The notes under the pieces were generated by a model. It saw only the letters and a list, made by a program, of their open reading frames with translations, searched no databases and was not told the DNA's origin. Below are positions 26,383-35,632 of a DNA stretch of 63,257 bases, in pieces. Positions within the stretch are counted from its first letter, which is position 1. Each line of letters begins with the position of its first letter. A program made the position numbers and the translations under genes. Source of the DNA: Bacillota bacterium (GTDB lineage Bacteria; Bacillota; Desulfotomaculia; Desulfotomaculales; VENG01); assembly GCA_009711705.1 (NCBI GenBank), contig VENG01000010.1:1-63257 (forward strand). Reading direction: 5' to 3'.

Positions 26383-26428
26383 GATTAACGGGATTGATTA
26401 AAACCTGATAAAATCAATCCCGTTAATC
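26383..26428. repeat. 17-bp perfect inverted repeat
   Basis: GATTAACGGGATTGATT (26383-26399) and its exact complement (26412-26428) are 12 bases apart, five bases behind the helicase stop. No U run follows. The ACGGGATTG core is shared with the intergenic repeat family (near 30.8 and 45.0 kb), so it may be repeat DNA acting as a terminator-like structure. Confidence 0.6.
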
Positions 26429-26432
26429 ATTA

Positions 26433-28028
26433 TTACAGCAGCACCGCTATTTCATCCCTGTCCAGGGTGCGCCGTATGTGAAACACCTTTTCCTTTAATT
26501 CGCGGTCCTCTCCCGCAGCACGCTCCATTTGACGCAGCAGGTCTATCGCCCGCCTGAGTAAGGAAAAGACATCCCCTTCATGTAAGTTACACCGTCCCAT
26601 AAGCTGCTCAAAGGTGGCACCGTTGTACCACGCTTCAGCCAGAGGGCCGGGCACCGGTGACCACGCACGCAGATGTTCTGGAACACCCATCTCTTCCAGG
26701 TCATTTAAAAGCACCCCTACTTCGTCCATTTCATATTCTCCCGGCAGCACCACTTCATCCCGTCCGGGATAATAATCTACCCCGGCCAGGATAGCAGCAA
26801 CTTCCGCCGGTGATGCTTCGTGGATGATGCCGGAAAAAACCAGTTCGGTAACTAGTAATTCCTCTACATGCACATAGAGGGCAAAAGCACCCCGGGCCAA
26901 CAGGTTACGCCCGTCAACATAGCCCATTGACCTTAATAGCTCCACCATTTTGTCAAATTCCTTGGGATAATCGGTGGTCATACGATTCAACATGCTCCGG
27001 CGCCGCATTAAATGGGATCTTTGCTCCTTAAGGCCTCCCATCTCCTCCTGGGCATCAGTGCATGCGTGATGCATACAGTTCTTGGTTTTTTCCGCCAGCA
27101 TTGATTTTATCTGCTCTACCCTGCCCGGGTACCGGTCTGTTTTCCTGCGCTTCCTTTTACGCCGGAGCTTGTTCAGTTCTTTATTCAATTTACGGCGAAA
27201 TATGGGACACGGCGGAGTGTCCATTTGATCACAGAAACAACCCTTTAATTCTTCCATGCGCTCATCCATGGAAGTAATATCCTTATCCAGCCGCGCTGTT
27301 TCCAAGTTGTTTTGGTAGACCGCCAGGTTTTGGGACAGAAACTTTTGAATCTCGGCATCGGTTTTCCAGCACAACAAACTAAGCACAGTATTGGGAGAGA
27401 TGGTAAGTCTCCCTCGTACAGGCTCCACTTGTTCTTCGTCAAAAAACCCCGTCTGTTCAGGAAACCTTTCATCAATACGTATATATACCCGGCCCACTTT
27501 ATCAAACCCCCGCCGGCCTGCCCTACCCGCCATTTGGTAGAATTCACGGTTTAATATTGTTCGATGGGCCTCCCCGTCCCATTTACGGCAGGATTCAAAA
27601 ACAGTACTGGCCGCTGGAAAATTAATTCCCACGGCAAACGTTTCCGTGCAAAATAGAACAAAAATGAGTCGGGTCTCATAAAGATTCTCTACTATTTCTT
27701 TTAAGGCAGGGGAAAGGCCGGCATGATGATAAGCTATTCCCTGGAGCAGTAAGCGGCGTAAATTATTACGTCGCCCGCCAAACATGTTGGCGTTTTCCTG
27801 CTCTGCCTGTTGAATAGCTTTTTCCACCTGCTGTTTTTCGTCGGGTAACAGGAAGTCCCACTCCCTGCCCAGATCTTCAGCCAGCCCTTCTGTCTTCCCC
27901 CGGCTGAATACAAAGTAAAGGGCAGGCAAATGTTCTTGTATGGCATCTACTATCTCAACACAAGATGACGTGTTTCTCAAAGAGCGTCTCTCCTCACATA
28001 TTGTATCTTTCTTTATACACGTCCTCAT
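26433..28028 (-). pseudogene. Ski2-like helicase, C-terminal part (frame-shifted)
   Basis: Carries the second RecA domain and C-terminal region of a superfamily II Ski2/Mtr4-like helicase. Marks: ALYFVFSRGKTEGLAEDL (motif IV region), AYHHAGLSP, VLFCTETFAVGINFPA (motif V) and QMAGRAGRRG (motif VI). A long coiled-coil/basic stretch and a helical C-terminal domain follow. It has no DEVH or P-loop; these are in the overlapping ORF 27994-30273, one frame away. The ATG at 28028 has only a weak binding site, and the first ~20 residues look non-homologous. Joining the two needs a +1 shift. It could be a real frameshift mutation, a sequence error, programmed frameshifting or a two-chain enzyme. Confidence 0.75.
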
Positions 28029-30273
28029 CTTCGTAGGAATCAGGGTCGATTTCCTCCCGGGCTTCCCGCTCGTTCAAAACTTCTCCGCCCGAAGTAACCC
28101 ATTTAGTAACCAGAGGTACAGCCCTTTCCCTCTCTTCTACAACAGATACCGGATATTGCCTAACATCTGACATCCAGGCGGCCAATTGATGAATATTGGG
28201 CACGGTGGCTGAAAGGCCCAGTATCTTAATGTGCGGCGGTGCAAAAATTATACTTTCCTCCCAGGCTGTTCCACGGTGTGGATCATCTAAGTAATGCACT
28301 TCATCAAAAATCACAAAGGAAATATTGGACATCCATTCAGGGTTGGAAAAACACCAGTTGCGGAAAATCTCCGTGGTCATCACCAACAGCGAGGCCCTTT
28401 CGTTAATTGAAACATCACCGGTTATCAATCCTACCCGCTCCCGGCCGTACAGCTTGGTGAAATCCCTAAATTTCTGATTGGATAAAGCTTTTATGGGAGA
28501 TGTGTAGATGACCTCACGTTCCTCTGCCAATACTTTTTCCACCACTTTTTCTGCAATCAGCGTTTTACCGGTGCCGGTAGGAGCAGCAACCAACACAGAA
28601 AGGCCCTCTTCCAGCGCTTGGATGGCTGTTGTCTGGAAAGTGTCCAGGGTGATGGGAGCATCCGGGCGCTTCGGAATTTCTTCCTTATCCCGGTCAGGCC
28701 TTCTTTTCCCGCCTTTTAGCTTGCGCGCGCGGGCTGCCTCCCATTTTTCTTTTAATTGCGATACCACTCCAAGCAGATCCTCCACGTCACCCCGGCGAAA
28801 TGCCTTGCCTGACCTTTTTGCCCCGCCGTGCCTTTGTACAGGAGCAAGGTGACCTTCCCGCACCAATTTATGAATATTATCCTTAGGAATGCCCAAAATG
28901 CGTGCGGCATCCAGTACACCTATTTCTTCCGTTCGCCTGATAGCCCTATCCAGGCCGCCCCCCGGGCGGATCATTTCTAAAGGCCCCGACCAAATACGCA
29001 AGGCCCCTTCCAGAACAATTCCAGGTAAGTAACCCGACTGGTGGAGACTTACAACCTGGTTAGGTCTAATAGAAAACTTCCGGGCTACTTCCCCGGGCTT
29101 GAGCGAGTTTTCCAGCAGGTAGACCACAGGAACTTTTTGCTTGCCACCGGAACTAAACTCCAGGCCGGTAAAGCTTTTCATTTCCTCCGCCATCTGCCGC
29201 GGCGGGAATTTAAGTGGAGAGCACCAAAACGTTTTTCTTTCCAATTCAAACCACGGACATCCCTCTTCTACCGCTTTTTGTACCGCGGCTTTTTTCTCCA
29301 TGCCGCTAAAGCCGGTAAAGGTAAAAAAGGCATTGTTATGCATTAAGTTAACAAGCTTTTGCTGCACTTTAGCCAGTATTTCCCTGCGCTCTAACTCTTT
29401 TTGCCCCGCAGGATGGTCCTCCACCGTAACGCGGCCGTCCGGCAATATAATAAACGGCTGTACCTCTTTCCCTTTGCGGATGGATGAAACTAACTTTTTA
29501 TGATCCCTGAACATTTTAACAAAAGCTTTTTGCCCCAGAGGTTCACGCCGCCCAATATATAGCGCAATGTCATCCAGTGCAGCAGAACTATCCGGTAGAG
29601 CATAATCCCCTCCGGTTAAAATTACTAAGTTACGGGCAACTTCCGGAGACAGGGGTTCCCCCAGTGATTGTTCCAGTGCTTCTGCCGAAAACGGCCCTCC
29701 GCCTTCCATCAACTTATTAATCATCTCTTTCTGACGGCGCACCTTTTCAGCATTGAGGCGAGCTTCGCGCTGCCTGCGCTTTAACTCGGCCCTTCCTTCT
29801 TCTACAGACCGTAGTGTATATTTCCCGTCCGGCAAAACAATTACACCCGGTACGGATGCCGGAGTAATACCGTACAAAGGAACAAGCTCTGCCAACTCTT
29901 CTTCCCGGCGCGGAAGCCCATCGGACAATAGCTTTTCAATATTGCTTCTAACTTCATTCACCAGGCGAGACTTACATGACGCCACCTTCAAGGCCACGAA
30001 TTGACCGTCCGGTGGTTGTGTCTCTACCGTTGTACTGCCGGGCTTTATGACTATTACTTCATCTCCCGCCGGCAGGTCTTTGTTTTTCGCTATATCCAGT
30101 GATATTTCACCCTTTGCCCACATGGACTGCAGGGCACCGGTTAAAAGATCAAAGGATTCACCCATTTGCTGACATACTTCGTAGAGAGTTAACGTTCGGT
30201 TTTCCAATAAACTATATAGTTTCTGTTTTACTTTTTCAGTCTTAGGGCTGGCCAAGAATAACAACGCTCCCAA
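27994..30273 (-). pseudogene. Ski2-like helicase, N-terminal part with DNA-binding-like domains
   Basis: 759 aa. The last third is the first RecA domain: P-loop AAPTGTGKT (~563-571), SPIKALSNQK (Ia), TTEIFRNW, FDEVHYL (II, ~656-662), GLSATVPN (III, ~686). The first ~540 residues are unusual. They hold repeated segments that each end in a LPDGxxTxxxxxxGxxEL pattern (about 140, 290) and two short helix-turn-helix-like units (PGEVARKFSIRPNQVVSL; LDAARILGIPKDNIHKLVREGHLAP, MerR/excisionase-like), then a basic linker. It ends after RYNM at TGA, just after the first RecA domain. The helicase alone cannot work without the second domain, encoded in the next frame at 26433-28028. Confidence 0.78.
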
Positions 30274-30418
30274 AAAGTTTTTTTCACTATCCTTTTGTAT
30301 TATACATAGTATTATACAATTGAATCCTTTTTACTAACCGCGCGTGCAAAGTCAAGAGAACTTCCTAAAGCATATTAGCCAACTTATTAACCTTTTGGAA
30401 CAATAATATCCTCCTCTC

Positions 30419-30552
30419 TTATTTTTTTCGAAAATGTAGTTTTTCGTACTAGTTTGTGTATAAGGGTCATGTAGGTTTTGATAGGAAAACATTTTAGGGT
30501 ATTTCTTTGGGGTATTTTCTTAGACAGGATTAACAGGATCAACAGGATTTTT
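30419..30552. repeat. Diverged reverse copy of the repeat core plus ACAGGATTA array
   Basis: 30419-30486 is a diverged reverse-complement copy of the CTCACATGAACC...ACTAGAATG core. 30523-30550 has three tandem ACAGGATTA/ACAGGATCA/ACAGGATTT units. The stretch 30274-31505 holds no gene that I can support; all of its ORFs lie in repeats. Confidence 0.65.
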
Positions 30553-30749
30553 AGCTTTGCTTGTTTTCCTTCATTATTTCTTTGCATACAATATTTATTA
30601 GCATTAATTTGTCTTGGCGGTTTTGTTGTATTTTTAATAATTCACATTAACTCTTAATTAACTCTTTTAAGCTTAACCTTATAACAATTGGCTATTTAAA
30701 ACGCTATCTTTAAATCCCTTATCCCGCGAATCCTGTAATCCTTTATAAT

Positions 30750-30868
30750 GTGTTTGCCTTTTCCTTTCTCTTTGTTTTTAATCTCTATCCCAAGAATCCC
30801 GTCAATCCCGTCAAAACTCACATGAACCATATACACAAACTAGAATGAAAATTTAATTTTCGTAAAAA
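30750..30868. repeat. Repeat block shared in inverted form with 45.0 kb
   Basis: 30750-30808 is the reverse complement (few mismatches) of about 45035-45092. It includes AATCCCGTCAATCCCGTC. A direct copy of the CTCACATGAACC core follows at 30812-30868. Confidence 0.7.
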
Positions 30869-30888
30869 AAACAGCAAAGATACAAGAT

Positions 30889-30972
30889 TGTCATTCTGAG
30901 TGCAGCGAAGAATCTGAGTATTTATGCGACTTTTAAGATTCTTCATTTCACTTCGTTTCATTCAGAATGACA
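30889..30972. repeat. MITE-like palindromic repeat
   Basis: 84 bp with imperfect inverted arms: TGTCATTCTGA (30889-30899) against 30962-30972 exactly, then GCAGCGAAGAATCT against AGATTCTTC...TTCGTTTC. TCATTCTGAG-GCAGCGAAGAATCT palindromes are widespread small non-coding repeats in bacterial genomes. No ORF. Confidence 0.75.
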
Positions 30973-31047
30973 TGAATCTGGACTTTTTCAGCAGTCCCGG
31001 ACGAGTCCTCTTGCTTCCTTGCTTAAAAGTATTGCTTGGGTCTTGGC

Positions 31048-31357
31048 TTATGGGTCTTTTTTTCTTTGACAGGATTACAGGATTTGCAGGATGCTTTAGG
31101 GTAGTGCTTTGGGGTCTTAAAAAACATTTTTGAATTATTTGTTTTAATATTTTGGACTGGTCCATAAGCTCTGTTTAGGTGATAAAGACTTTCGATTGTA
31201 TTTTTGTATTTTTCTAACAATCCTGTAGATCCTGTTAATCCTGTCTAAAAAAATTGTTTACCCCAAAGCCTCACATGCAAAGCCCTTTATCCCGTTAAAA
31301 CTCACATGAACCATATACATAAACTAGAATGAAAATTTAATTTTCGTAAAAAAATTG
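31048..31357. repeat. Composite intergenic repeat, copy 2
   Basis: Almost the same as 45075-45375 across about 290 bp. It opens with ACAGGATTACAGGATT units, passes through GGATGCTTTAGGGTAGTG and TATTTTGGACTGGTCC, and ends with the CTCACATGAACC core and TGAAAATTTAATTTTCG. Confidence 0.85.
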
Positions 31358-31456
31358 CCCTTTCTTTTTTAGTGTGTCAGGGGATTACATAGTGTGCTTT
31401 TGAAAATATTATAATCATTCTGGACCAAATATTAACAATCCTTTATTAATCCATAA

Positions 31457-31492
31457 AAAAGCGCGCTAAATCAATCCCCTTAGCGCGCTTTT
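31457..31492 (-). terminator. Terminator with conserved loop (family copy 2)
   Basis: AAAAGCGCGCTAA stem (31457-31469 with 31480-31492), loop ATCAATCCCC, nearly the same as the copies at 4384 and 42196. On the minus strand it ends in a U run 14 bases after the AmmeMemoRadiSam operon. Confidence 0.85.
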
Positions 31493-31505
31493 ATCGGTAC
31501 GTCCA

Positions 31506-32501
31506 TCACCGGACCAGATTTATTTGCTTTCCGCAGGCAGTGCACCTATCTCCTAGTAGGGCTTCTATATTTACATAGTAGCCCGTCCGTCTAACCAACA
31601 ATTCTCCGCAATGGGGACAAACAGTATTAGCGCTGTCCAGTTCGGGAGCATTACCTATATAAACATAATTAAGTTTTTCCTTCGCTATCTTCAAGGCCTT
31701 TTCCATGGTGCTGAGCGGTGTTGCCTCCCGGTCCATTTTATAATTAGGAAAATAACGGGAAATATGCAACGGCAAAGAGGGATCCAGGCCGGCCACCCAG
31801 TCCACCAGTTTTCTGATTTCCTGTTCAGAGTCATTTAAACCATTTACCAGAAGGGTGGTTATTTCTACATGACAGTGTGGGACTGACAACTCAACGGTAC
31901 GTAGAACAGGAGCGAGCTTGCCCACACAATTATCCTTATAAAACTGGTCGGTAAAGGCTTTAACGTCAATGTTCATAGCATCAATATAAGGGATAATTTC
32001 CTCTAAAGGCTCGGGGTTGACGTAACCATTAGTCACCAGTACGTTTTTGAGCCCTTTTTCCCGCACTTTTTGCGAAGTTTCGTACACAAATTCATACCAC
32101 ATGAAGGGTTCCGAATAAGTATAGGCAACTCCGGCACATTCACCGCCGGCGGCATACTTGGCAGCCAGATCAGCGGCCTGCCCGGGTGACAGCGGGCGGG
32201 TTTCAGGATCAGAGTGAGCAATGTGCCAGTTCTGGCAAAATCCGCAGTGCAGGTTACACCCGGATGCACCCAGGGACAAGATACTATGGCCGGGGTAAAA
32301 GTGATATAAAGGTTTTTTCTCCACGGGATCCACGGCCAGCGCCGCACAATGCCCGAAATTTAAGGAATAAAGGGTGCCGCCCTCGTTCTTGCGCACCCGG
32401 CAAAAACCGGTCTTACCTTCCCTTATATTACATAATTTAGGGCAGAGCCTGCAAAAAGTCCTCCCTCCCTCATCCTGCTCATAAAACATGGCTTCTCGCA
32501 A
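31506..32501 (-). CDS. amrS: AmmeMemoRadiSam system radical SAM enzyme
   Basis: About 331 aa. The radical-SAM cluster motif is CNLHCGFC (CX3CX2C, ~80-87), preceded by a cysteine-rich N-terminal segment (CRLCPKLCNIREGKTGFCRVR, PflA-like). It ends in a zinc-ribbon-like CPHC...CTAC. Such enzymes accompany the AMMECR1 and Memo families in many anaerobes and archaea; the reaction is not known. Start: TTG at 32501, seven bases after AGGGGG; the frame is open to 32507, overlapping that site. It lies 11 bases behind the partner gene. Confidence 0.88.
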   Translation of the reverse strand: MREAMFYEQDEGGRTFCRLCPKLCNIREGKTGFCRVRKNEGGTLYSLNFGHCAALAVDPVEKKPLYHFYPGHSILSLGASGCNLHCGFCQNWHIAHSDPETRPLSPGQAADLAAKYAAGGECAGVAYTYSEPFMWYEFVYETSQKVREKGLKNVLVTNGYVNPEPLEEIIPYIDAMNIDVKAFTDQFYKDNCVGKLAPVLRTVELSVPHCHVEITTLLVNGLNDSEQEIRKLVDWVAGLDPSLPLHISRYFPNYKMDREATPLSTMEKALKIAKEKLNYVYIGNAPELDSANTVCPHCGELLVRRTGYYVNIEALLGDRCTACGKQINLVR

Positions 32502-32512
32502 TTCCATACCCC

Positions 32513-33910
32513 CTATAGGTAACGCACAACTTTAAAACGTTCCAACTCTATTTCTTCTTCCGGAGTAATGCCGGCCTTCTGCATGGCTATGGATACCTGT
32601 TCCTCAGCAGTATCTATTCCTTCCAGGTCAGGCAACAACAAACCCTTACGCATGCCGGAGCGGACAATAACCCCGTAAACATGGGGGTCGAGTTGATCAA
32701 TACCGGTTACCGGCTCCGGGTCACCTAACACATCAACACTGTATTCCAGCTCATCCAATTCATCCGTGCTAACCGGACTAAAGCGGGGATCTCTGGTGCC
32801 TGCGCTGATGGCATTTTCCATTATTTCTTCGGCCAGGTTACTGCGTACTGCCTCAATAGTACCAATACATCCCCGTAGTTGGCCGTTCTTTTTAATGGAT
32901 ACAAAGGCCCCGGCCTTTTCCTGCAGAAGTTCTTCCGGCACCGGGATATCCTCTAGCCGCTCACCCCTGCAGTGTTTTTGCAATGTTTCCCGGGCCAGCC
33001 TGACCTGTGAGCTTTCTGCTGCCCGGCGCTCACACATTTTTTCCTTTTGCGCTGCACTCAACTTTTCTGTTAATTCTCGCCCAGGGTTAAGCTTGCCGGG
33101 CTTAAAATCAGCAACCATGTAACCTACGCCAAAGGGTCCCTGGTAAGATAAGATTTGCGGAGAAATATCCAGCCCGTCAAGGGATCCCATGGCCATAATG
33201 ATTGGCCGCAAACCGCATTCCCCGGCACTTTCCACCAACTTGGGGTCTAAAATTACCAACCCTTGGACATCTCCTTCCCCCACCAGGCGCACTACTTCAC
33301 GGTCAAAGGCGGCCCCTCCCGGGTCATACCCTGCCGGAGCATCCGAGGTCAGCCGGTGTGATAAATCTCCACTGGCAATCACAGCCGTATCAACACCTGT
33401 ATCAGTGGCTGCCTGTTGTATGGCCAAACCCACCCGGTATATCTCATGGTAAGGAATAAGCCCGATAGAAATGACCACCACCGGGCACTCTACCCCAGCT
33501 TTACGTAAAAAGTAAAGGGGTACCATAACTCCGTGATCCAGCCGGCTGTCCATCCCTATTCGGCTCATTATATCTTCGTCAACTCCTGCCACCGGGACAC
33601 CGACTCTACCCGCGGCTTCCACAATTGATGTCCCCAGACGGTGGTTTTCCAGATCAAAATTCACCTCGGGTGCCCCGAATTCGCCCAGGTTACCCTGCAT
33701 TTTCTTGATTGTGTATACTGCCACGGCATCAGAAAAAACCGGACCATGTGGAGTAATAAACACCAATACCTCCGGATCCTTTTCCTTTAGCCGCCGCCCC
33801 AATTCCAACATGGCCTCCTGTGTATCCTTTATCTCTTTGTCACGGCCCTTGCCCACTTCCGGAACGGCAATGGGAGGGTGGGGTGCAGTACCGCAAAATA
33901 CTATGCCCAC
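32513..33910 (-). CDS. AmmeMemoRadiSam fusion: Memo/LigB-like domain plus AMMECR1
   Basis: About 465 aa, two domains. Residues ~1-265 resemble class III extradiol dioxygenases/Memo (FCGTAPHPPIAVPEVG, FITPHGPVFSDA, DHGVMVPLYFL, IASGDLSHRL, with histidines in places typical of a metal site). Residues ~285-465 are AMMECR1 (KKNGQLRGCIGTIEAVRSNLAEEIMENAISAGTRDPRF, VSIAMQKAGI). Together with the next gene it forms the AmmeMemoRadiSam set, of unknown function. GTG start at 33910 after AAAGGAG; an upstream in-frame ATG (33934) overlaps that site. Head of a two-gene operon, divergent from the ylqG-like gene. Confidence 0.88.
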   Translation of the reverse strand: MGIVFCGTAPHPPIAVPEVGKGRDKEIKDTQEAMLELGRRLKEKDPEVLVFITPHGPVFSDAVAVYTIKKMQGNLGEFGAPEVNFDLENHRLGTSIVEAAGRVGVPVAGVDEDIMSRIGMDSRLDHGVMVPLYFLRKAGVECPVVVISIGLIPYHEIYRVGLAIQQAATDTGVDTAVIASGDLSHRLTSDAPAGYDPGGAAFDREVVRLVGEGDVQGLVILDPKLVESAGECGLRPIIMAMGSLDGLDISPQILSYQGPFGVGYMVADFKPGKLNPGRELTEKLSAAQKEKMCERRAAESSQVRLARETLQKHCRGERLEDIPVPEELLQEKAGAFVSIKKNGQLRGCIGTIEAVRSNLAEEIMENAISAGTRDPRFSPVSTDELDELEYSVDVLGDPEPVTGIDQLDPHVYGVIVRSGMRKGLLLPDLEGIDTAEEQVSIAMQKAGITPEEEIELERFKVVRYL

Positions 33911-34142
33911 TAAAGCACACTCCTTTCCACCCATTTTTACATATTGTAACCAGATAAACTTAGTTCATGTGGATTCTTTTCCCACCGACTTATTCCCTGC
34001 CCGAAAACATATAAAGTACCAAATAAAAGTTAATTTTTAGACTGAATTATTGAGTTGGAACTTATTTCTGTTATACTAAACTTAACCAGTAAAACTTAAC
34101 CTTTACAATAGAATTTTTTATTAATCCAAAGAAGGGATTTAA

Positions 34143-34769
34143 TTGCAAATAAATAATCTGTTACCTGTTATATTGCAACTTTTTCTTTCTGCACAAACAG
34201 AGCAGAAATCGAACAAGCCAGGACCTTTAATGCAACAGCATCTTGGTAAACAACCTGCGCAAAAGGCCGGGGACGAACAAGCCCGAGTCCCTCGCGCCGC
34301 TGACAACAGCCGGAGTACAAACCTTACAGCCAGTTTAACTAAACAATCTTCAACGGGCCAGCCCAATATAAACAGGGAAACCCCAAACCCGCAAAATGAA
34401 ATTATGTTTCTTCCCATTCCCCTAAACTCTGAACTTTTTCCCAATGCTAAGTTTTACAAGCAGATCTCGCCCAAGGAAAACAATCAACAGCAAGAGGATC
34501 AAAACCACCACCGGTTAGTATTCGGCCTTAACGCTCCTTCGCTGGGGGAACTCTACTTTATGATAGTGCAGCAGGAAGATAAACTATCCATACGATGTGC
34601 AGCGGCAAAGGCCCCAACAGTTAAGGCTCTCAAGGAAGCATTTACTAATTTCAGCGAAAAACTAAAGGCAATGGGATGGGAAAAAATACATTGGTCTTGC
34701 ATCCACGTGGAAAACCCCGGTGAACTTCCAGGTATGTCGCCATCCGGTTTTATTGATCTTAAAATATAA
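34143..34769 (+). CDS. FliK-like protein (YlqG type)
   Basis: 208 aa. An N-terminal low-complexity, Gln/Asn/Pro-rich half (~20-120) is followed by a C-terminal domain whose LGELYFMIVQQEDKLSIRCAAAKAPTVKALKEAFTNFSEKLKAMGW resembles the substrate-switch domain of the flagellar hook-length protein FliK. It lies in front of a small FlhB-like protein, the same pair as B. subtilis ylqG-ylqH. Role unknown: these stand outside flagellar operons. TTG start at 34143 after GAAGGGA. The 200 bases in front (33935-34142) hold the divergent promoters, not resolved. Confidence 0.75.
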   Translation: MQINNLLPVILQLFLSAQTEQKSNKPGPLMQQHLGKQPAQKAGDEQARVPRAADNSRSTNLTASLTKQSSTGQPNINRETPNPQNEIMFLPIPLNSELFPNAKFYKQISPKENNQQQEDQNHHRLVFGLNAPSLGELYFMIVQQEDKLSIRCAAAKAPTVKALKEAFTNFSEKLKAMGWEKIHWSCIHVENPGELPGMSPSGFIDLKI

Positions 34770-34784
34770 GATAAAGGTGGTCAT

Positions 34785-35063
34785 ATGAGCAAAGAAGAAA
34801 AAAGAGGATCTGAAGTGGCCGCAGCCCTTAGCTATAGTCCCGATGAAAATCAGGCCCCTGTGGTAGTAGCAGGAGGCAAGGGCTATACAGCTAAATATAT
34901 AAAAGAATTAGCCCAAGAACATAATATCCCTGTTTACAAGGATGAAAACCTTGCCCACACACTGCTACAACTGGGGGTGGGTACGGAAATTCCCGAATCC
35001 CTGTATGAAGTGGTGGCAGAAATCCTTGTCTTTGTGGCCGAGATTGATAAAAAAGTACGCTAA
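34785..35063 (+). CDS. FlhB C-terminal-like protein (YlqH/FhlP type)
   Basis: 92 aa. It matches the cytoplasmic export-switch domain of FlhB (AALSYSPDENQAPVVVAGGKGYTAKYIKELAQEHNIPVYKDENLAHTLLQLGVGTEIPESLYEVVAEILVFV). The self-cleaving NPTH motif is replaced by SPDE, and the membrane part is absent. The protein is soluble and probably binds export substrates or the FliK-like neighbour. ATG at 34785 after AAAGGTGG, 15 bases behind the FliK-like gene, so one operon. Confidence 0.85.
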   Translation: MSKEEKRGSEVAAALSYSPDENQAPVVVAGGKGYTAKYIKELAQEHNIPVYKDENLAHTLLQLGVGTEIPESLYEVVAEILVFVAEIDKKVR

Positions 35064-35091
35064 TATCAGTTCCCTTAATGCGTGCTTTTTT
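35049..35091 (+). terminator. Degenerate copy of the conserved-loop terminator (family copy 3)
   Basis: AAAAAAGTACGC pairs with GCGTGCTTTTTT (one G-U pair). The loop keeps ATCAGTTCCCTTA of the other copies. It overlaps the end of the FlhB-like gene and serves as its terminator. Confidence 0.75.
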
Positions 35092-35156
35092 AATACTTTA
35101 CTCCTTATTACTTGCCATATATATGGCAAGTTGTACAATAAAGTAATAAAAAAGAG

Positions 35157-35520
35157 GATTAGGAGGCAGCCGAAAGCTGGTTCGTCATTATCGGCCGGCC
35201 CTTGGGGCCGCCAGGGTGGTTGTTCAACCTGCCTTTTGCGCCCGCTCATTGCAATTCATCTCGCCGGGCCATGCTAAGGCTCAGCCGGACACTCCAGCGG
35301 GGTTCTGATAAATCTTTGTTTTGCAATGGCTAAAGCAAGAATTCGGACCTAGAGAGTGTCTGATAGCCATTGCCGTCCGACTTCGCCAAGCCTGGCCACG
35401 GCTCGATTCAATGCATTCGCTATGCGCAAAAGACAGGTTAACGGCACAGCTTCTTTGAACCAACAACCTGCCTTCTACATCCAATGACCAACCCAAGCCG
35501 CCCAAACGTCAATACTAGCA
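35157..35520. other. GC-richer structured non-coding stretch
   Basis: Clearly more GC-rich than its AT-rich surroundings, with no ORF that has a binding site or family likeness. It has paired segments GGACACTC (35287-35294) with GAGTGTCT (35354-35361), and GCAATGGCTA (35323-35332) with TAGCCATTGC (35364-35373). The order a-b-a'-b' is that of a pseudoknot. It may be a structured RNA or a relic of a mobile element; I cannot name it. Confidence 0.4.
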
Positions 35521-35543
35521 TGCGAATGGTCGATATTACATCA

Positions 35544-35557
35544 TGAATGATCATTCA
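35544..35557. promoter_or_regulatory. FadR-like operator 1 (perfect palindrome)
   Basis: TGAATGATCATTCA: both half-sites TGAATGA and TCATTCA of the known Bacillus FadR site, but directly joined where the known site has four bases between. Upstream of the fadN promoter. Confidence 0.6.
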
Positions 35558-35594
35558 CAAAGTTTAAGCGGTTAAACTCAAGCCCTTATACCTA

Positions 35595-35623
35595 TTGACC
35601 TAAAGAGCAATATGTACTATTGT
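35595..35623 (+). promoter_or_regulatory. Candidate sigma-A promoter of the fad operon
   Basis: TTGACC, 17 bases, TATTGT, about 90 bases in front of fadN. It stands between the two FadR-like sites; the second site lies just after the -10. Confidence 0.6.
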
Positions 35624-35632
35624 ATATAAAAA

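Noticed and set aside
30523..30550. Tandem ACAGGATTA units as a CRISPR array
   Set aside because: Units are only 9 bp, directly adjacent, without spacers; no cas genes nearby. They belong to the dispersed repeat family.
30924..31220. Small ORFs in the 30.9-31.2 kb gap on both strands
   Set aside because: They lie wholly in repeat DNA, lack ribosome binding sites and change with each repeat copy.
34965..35505. Minus-strand ORFs opposite the FlhB-like gene and in the GC-richer stretch
   Set aside because: No binding sites or family likeness; the first is a shadow of the plus-strand gene.
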